From the NCBI GenBank assembly GCA_947492925.1, contig CANLOQ010000001.1, positions 1,302,001 through 1,366,000 of the forward strand: a stretch of DNA of 64,000 nucleotides. The letters are read 5' to 3'. The DNA is from an uncultured Sulfitobacter sp. Its GTDB lineage: Bacteria; Pseudomonadota; Alphaproteobacteria; Rhodobacterales; Rhodobacteraceae. The position numbers were made by a program, and so were the translations under genes. Positions 61,026 to 64,000 of this stretch are shown piece after piece; position 1 is the first letter of the stretch; every line of letters starts with the position of its first letter. The notes beneath the pieces were generated by a model. It worked only from the letters and a program-made list of their open reading frames with translations, had not been told where the DNA came from and ran no database searches.

Positions 61026-61922
61026 ATGAATTGGCGAAGCCTGCCTCCACTGGCCGCTCTGCGCGCCTTTTCCGCTTTTGCCGAGACACGCAATATCGTC
61101 GCGGCGGGGGATGCGCTGGGTGTCAGCCATGCCGCAATCAGCCAGCAGTTGCGCGCGCTGGAAGGGCATCTTGATGTGTCCCTTCTGGACCGGACGGGCC
61201 GTAGTCTTGAACTGACCCGCGCGGGCGCGCAATTGGCGGATGCCCTGCGCGCGGGGTTTTCGGGGATGATCGAAGCGGTGGAGGAAATCACGGGCCAGCA
61301 GGACGCGCGCCCGTTGCATATTTCTGTCACACCGACCTTTGCGGCCTCCTGGCTGATGCCGCGCCTGCCCAAATTCCGCGCGGCCCATCCGAAGGTCGAT
61401 CTGATGATTGATCCGTCGCCGCATGTCGTCACGCTTGGGGCAGACGGGATCGATGTGGCGGTCCGGTATGGTGTTGGCCCGTGGGACGGGGTGACGGCAG
61501 AAATGCTGTTGCAATCACCAATGGTTGTGGTGGCGGCCCCGTCGCTGGTGGGCAGTGCCGCATTTGATGATCTGGCCGATCTGGCAAAGTTTCCGTGGCT
61601 TGAGGAATTTGGCACATCCGAGGCCAGTGCATGGCATCGCCGCTTTGGCGTGCCGCGTGCGGAATTGGGGATGGTGCAGGTGCCCGGCAACCTGATGCTG
61701 GATGGCGCGCGTGACGGGCAGGGGGTGGCCGTCACGGTGCGCGAATTCGTGGCGCGCGACATCGCAGCAGGAAGGCTGCGTGTGCTGCACACAGAAAATA
61801 TTCCGAATGCGGGCTATCACATCGTCACGCGCCCGACTGTGCTGCGCCCGGCGGTCAAGGCCTTCGTGGTCTGGCTGCGTAAAGAGGGGCGCGATGCGGC
61901 CCTTAACCCGGACCAATCATAA
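61026..61922 (+). CDS. LysR-type transcriptional regulator (GcvA-like)
   Basis: 298 residues. The winged helix-turn-helix at residues 5-65 (LAALRAFSAFAETRNIVAAGDALGVSHAAISQQLRALE) is followed by a substrate-binding domain (PLHISVTPTFAASWLMPRLPKF, then GADGIDVAVRYGVGPWDG). This is the GcvA/AmpR-like subgroup (DLAVRYG, WLMPRL). It is divergent from the 48-codon/99-residue membrane gene pair, which it may regulate. Its end overlaps the convergent carboxypeptidase gene by 20 bases. Confidence 0.93.
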   Translation: MNWRSLPPLAALRAFSAFAETRNIVAAGDALGVSHAAISQQLRALEGHLDVSLLDRTGRSLELTRAGAQLADALRAGFSGMIEAVEEITGQQDARPLHISVTPTFAASWLMPRLPKFRAAHPKVDLMIDPSPHVVTLGADGIDVAVRYGVGPWDGVTAEMLLQSPMVVVAAPSLVGSAAFDDLADLAKFPWLEEFGTSEASAWHRRFGVPRAELGMVQVPGNLMLDGARDGQGVAVTVREFVARDIAAGRLRVLHTENIPNAGYHIVTRPTVLRPAVKAFVVWLRKEGRDAALNPDQS

Positions 61923-63375
61923 AGCAGCTGACATTTCGTGCAGCCAGACGGCGACAGGCCAGATCGGCAGTCTCGCGGGTCATCCCAAGAAAGTTCGCGT
62001 CAAACCCCCGTGGACGGCGCACAACCTTGCGCAAGGAACCGTCCAGTGTCGCCATCTCGGCCAATGCCGTCTTGAGCAGGATCTTTTCGGCGGCATAGCG
62101 GCTTGGATACCGGCCAACATTCACGCCCCAGTGCCGCCCGCCAGAGGTCGAGACGCGCGTGACCACCTCCTGTTCAACCACACGTTTTTTGCGCGAGGGC
62201 TTGGCTTTGGTGGTACGGCTGGGCCGCAAAGCGGGCCGAACAGAGGCGTTTGCGGCGGCTAATGTGACCTCAGCCGTTTTTGCAGCGGGCGCGGGTGTTG
62301 TCACGGCCTCCTTGAGTGCGGCTACGATATCGGCACTGCTGACCGCAGGTTCGGTGGCAGCGACCAGCACAGGTGCCTGTGGCGCAGGCCGCATTTGCGG
62401 ACGCTTGGATTTCTTTACCGCACCGACAAGACGGATTGTCTTGCCCGCACCCCCGGCAACCGATCCGGGAGCGACCGTTTTCTGCTGCGGCTTTGAGGCC
62501 ACTTCAATATCCACATAACGTGGTTTTTTCGGCTTGCGCAGTGGCGCGCGTGACGGCGCGCGGCGGAAGCCCAGGTCCATCAGTTCTGCCACTTTCGCGT
62601 TGCGCGATGTTGTGGATTTTCCGCCAAACACGGTCACGATGATCCGTTCGTTCCCACGTTCAGCCGATGCGGTAAGGTTGAAGCCTGCCGCACGGGTATA
62701 GCCCGTCTTGATCCCGTCAGCACCTTTGTAGGAGTTCAGGAACCGGCGGTTGGTGTGGCTGACTTTGCGCACGCCTGCGTCGGCTGTGATGCGCGAGAAC
62801 AGATTGTAATACTGCGGGAAATCATAAAGCAGGTGCCGCCCCATGATCGACATGTCGTGCGCGGTGGACAGATGGCCCGCTTCGGTCAGGCCGTGCATGT
62901 TCTTGAAGGTGGTGCGGGTCATGCCCAACTGGCGGGCAACGGCGTTCATGCGCCGGGCAAACCGCGCCTCCGACCCCGAGATCGCCTCGCCAATTGCGGT
63001 CGCTGCGTCGTTTGCGGATTTCACGGCGGCACCCCGGATCAGGTAGCGCAACTTGATGCGCTGGCCCGCGCGCAGTCCCAGTTTGGAAGGGGGTTCGGCC
63101 GCCGCGCGCTTTGACACGGTTACCTTGCTATCGAGCGAGATTTCGCCCCGCTCAATCGCCTGAAACGCGATGTAGAGCGTCATCATTTTGGTCAGCGATG
63201 CAGGGTGCAGGCGGGTGTTTGCGTTCTGGGCATGGATCACCTTGCCCGTGCGCGCATCCATGACATAGGCCGCATAGGGTGCCGCCATCGCGCTGAGCGG
63301 AACAATCACGACCAGCCAGAGAGCCGCAATGAAAAACAGCCCGAAACGGGCGAGCGAAACGCGTCGCGCCTTCAT
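61903..63375 (-). CDS. D-alanyl-D-alanine carboxypeptidase (DacA-like) with C-terminal SPOR domain
   Basis: 490 residues. N-terminal signal (FGLFFIAALWLVVIVPLSAMA), catalytic motifs SLTK (SxxK) near residue 61, SAN (SxN) near 119, and KTG in GIKTGYT near 222. After the catalytic domain a 130-residue Pro/Ala/Lys-rich linker leads to HWGVNVGRYPSRYAAEKILLKTA... ending at SCFMIGPG, a SPOR domain that binds denuded glycan at division sites. So it is probably a septal PBP5/PBP6-like enzyme. The 269-base upstream gap to the HAD gene holds no gene I can see. Confidence 0.93.
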   Translation of the reverse strand: MKARRVSLARFGLFFIAALWLVVIVPLSAMAAPYAAYVMDARTGKVIHAQNANTRLHPASLTKMMTLYIAFQAIERGEISLDSKVTVSKRAAAEPPSKLGLRAGQRIKLRYLIRGAAVKSANDAATAIGEAISGSEARFARRMNAVARQLGMTRTTFKNMHGLTEAGHLSTAHDMSIMGRHLLYDFPQYYNLFSRITADAGVRKVSHTNRRFLNSYKGADGIKTGYTRAAGFNLTASAERGNERIIVTVFGGKSTTSRNAKVAELMDLGFRRAPSRAPLRKPKKPRYVDIEVASKPQQKTVAPGSVAGGAGKTIRLVGAVKKSKRPQMRPAPQAPVLVAATEPAVSSADIVAALKEAVTTPAPAAKTAEVTLAAANASVRPALRPSRTTKAKPSRKKRVVEQEVVTRVSTSGGRHWGVNVGRYPSRYAAEKILLKTALAEMATLDGSLRKVVRRPRGFDANFLGMTRETADLACRRLAARNVSCFMIGPG

Positions 63376-63644
63376 GATAACCTGCCTTTTTCTGCCTCTA
63401 GACCGCCGATTTTTCGACTGGCCATATTTTTTGTGAATTTAAGCTAACACAGGACGCATTTTCGATAAACCCTATGAATACGGTGAATTAGACGATTTTT
63501 CTGCTGTGCAGCGTCAACATCTGGGGGGGATTCAGGGGCTACCTACTAAGGGGGGTATTGTGGCAGGAATGTGGCAAGATCTGGGCCGGGTTGCCCAGAT
63601 TCCTTTGGTGCTTTTTCGGACCTTATCGGTGCCTGTGTCACGGA

Positions 63645-64000
63645 TTATCCAGCGGTCAGCGCCTGTAGATGATCGGGCAGTCTGGTCAGTGCCTCCAGCG
63701 TGGTAAATCTGGCGGTGACTGGCGGAGGATCGGCGCGTTCATAGGCCCAGGTCAGCGCATGTGGGATATGTACAGCCCAGCCGCCCGCCCTGATCATCGG
63801 CACCACGTCAGACGCCAGAGAGTTGCCTGCCATCAAGCCCTGATCGGCGCCGGTGCCATGCTGGGCAAAAATCCTGGTATAGATGTCCGGTGTCTTGTCG
63901 GACACGATTTCGATCCGGTCAAAGTGATCGCGCAGGCCGGATTGCGCCAGTTTGCGTTCCTGATCCAGCAGGTCACCCTTGGTGATCAGGATAAGTTTGT
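63645..64000 (-). CDS. HAD-superfamily hydrolase, C-terminal part (5' end outside window)
   Basis: 118 residues, open to the window edge. HAD motif II is LILITKGD (Thr), motif III is KTP in VSDKTPDIY with the Lys, and motif IV is MAGNSLASDVVPMIRAGG. The product resembles YjjG/phosphoglycolate-type phosphatases, whose N-terminal nucleophile Asp lies outside the window. Substrate unknown. Confidence 0.85.
   Translation of the reverse strand, partial: KLILITKGDLLDQERKLAQSGLRDHFDRIEIVSDKTPDIYTRIFAQHGTGADQGLMAGNSLASDVVPMIRAGGWAVHIPHALTWAYERADPPPVTARFTTLEALTRLPDHLQALTAG

Noticed and set aside
1-64000. Insertion sequences, integrase, prophage, secretion or toxin-antitoxin modules
   Set aside because: No transposase, integrase, terminase, capsid or toxin-antitoxin frames with recognisable motifs; DUF1353 and the beta-helix protein are phage-like folds but stand alone.

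Overview
The window reads as chromosomal DNA of an alphaproteobacterium of the order Rhodobacterales, most likely the marine Roseobacter group. The evidence is the combination of a class I lysyl-tRNA synthetase, COQ9 and NDUFS4-type proteins, a TrcR (DUF1013) regulator, a bioMNY biotin importer, a small 4.5S-type SRP RNA and GC-rich coding sequence. The genus cannot be fixed from the sequence alone. I see no prophage, insertion sequence, CRISPR array or rRNA operon; coding density is high and composition is even.

Layout. 1-5000: the end of a dihydropyrimidinase gene, a predicted Zn-peptidase (DUF2268) and a complete NMT1/THI5-type ABC importer, a probable pyrimidine uptake and degradation operon. 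5.2-12.2 kb: an acidic GTDGS-repeat protein, a TetA-like MFS exporter, an L,D-transpeptidase, a cold-shock protein, a DUF1353 lipoprotein, the ribosome-associated ATPase EttA and a MOSC protein. 12.4-20.2 kb: UspA with an AGCS amino acid:Na+ symporter, NadD, an EamA transporter, a PBP4-type DacB, a TerB-like protein, class I LysRS and DUF4864. 20.2-29.5 kb: a hydroxyproline epimerase/dehydratase, a large beta-helix protein, an outer-membrane barrel, small membrane and zinc-ribbon proteins, UvrB, a phasin-like protein under a PhaR-type palindrome, NDUFS4 and tRNA-Arg(TCT). 29.5-41.8 kb: an RND efflux pump with its adaptor, ribosomal protein S21, COQ9, bioMNY, a quinone oxidoreductase, RNase T2, TrcR and an EEP-family membrane protein. 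41.9-50 kb: recR-ybaB-dnaX, DUF202, a YpfJ-type metallopeptidase, SRP RNA, a CpdB-like phosphoesterase and NudC. 50-53.8 kb: an SRPBCC protein behind a CtrA-type site, an orphan LuxR regulator in palindrome-rich DNA, a DUF995 protein, prephenate dehydratase and a membrane-anchored cytochrome c. 53.9-64 kb: the yejABEF peptide importer, DUF2189, a short membrane protein with a newly noted 48-codon gene upstream, a LysR regulator, a DacA-type carboxypeptidase with a SPOR domain, and the end of a HAD hydrolase.

Most genes are conserved core functions. The strongest candidates for new biology are regulatory or small. They are the orphan LuxR locus with a 9-4-9 bp perfect inverted repeat and repeated GATAA/TTATC elements, next to a DUF995 gene whose ribosome binding site lies in a hairpin; the PhaR-type palindrome in front of a 94-residue protein of unclear function; the CtrA-type TTAA-N7-TTAA site before the SRPBCC gene; the 48-codon gene at 60780-60926; a DUF2268 peptidase coupled to a pyrimidine importer; and enzymes with altered catalytic or targeting features (RNase T2 with Gln for Glu, CpdB without a signal peptide, a proline-racemase-family enzyme with a Ser/Cys pair). 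I did not find a clearly new multi-gene system.
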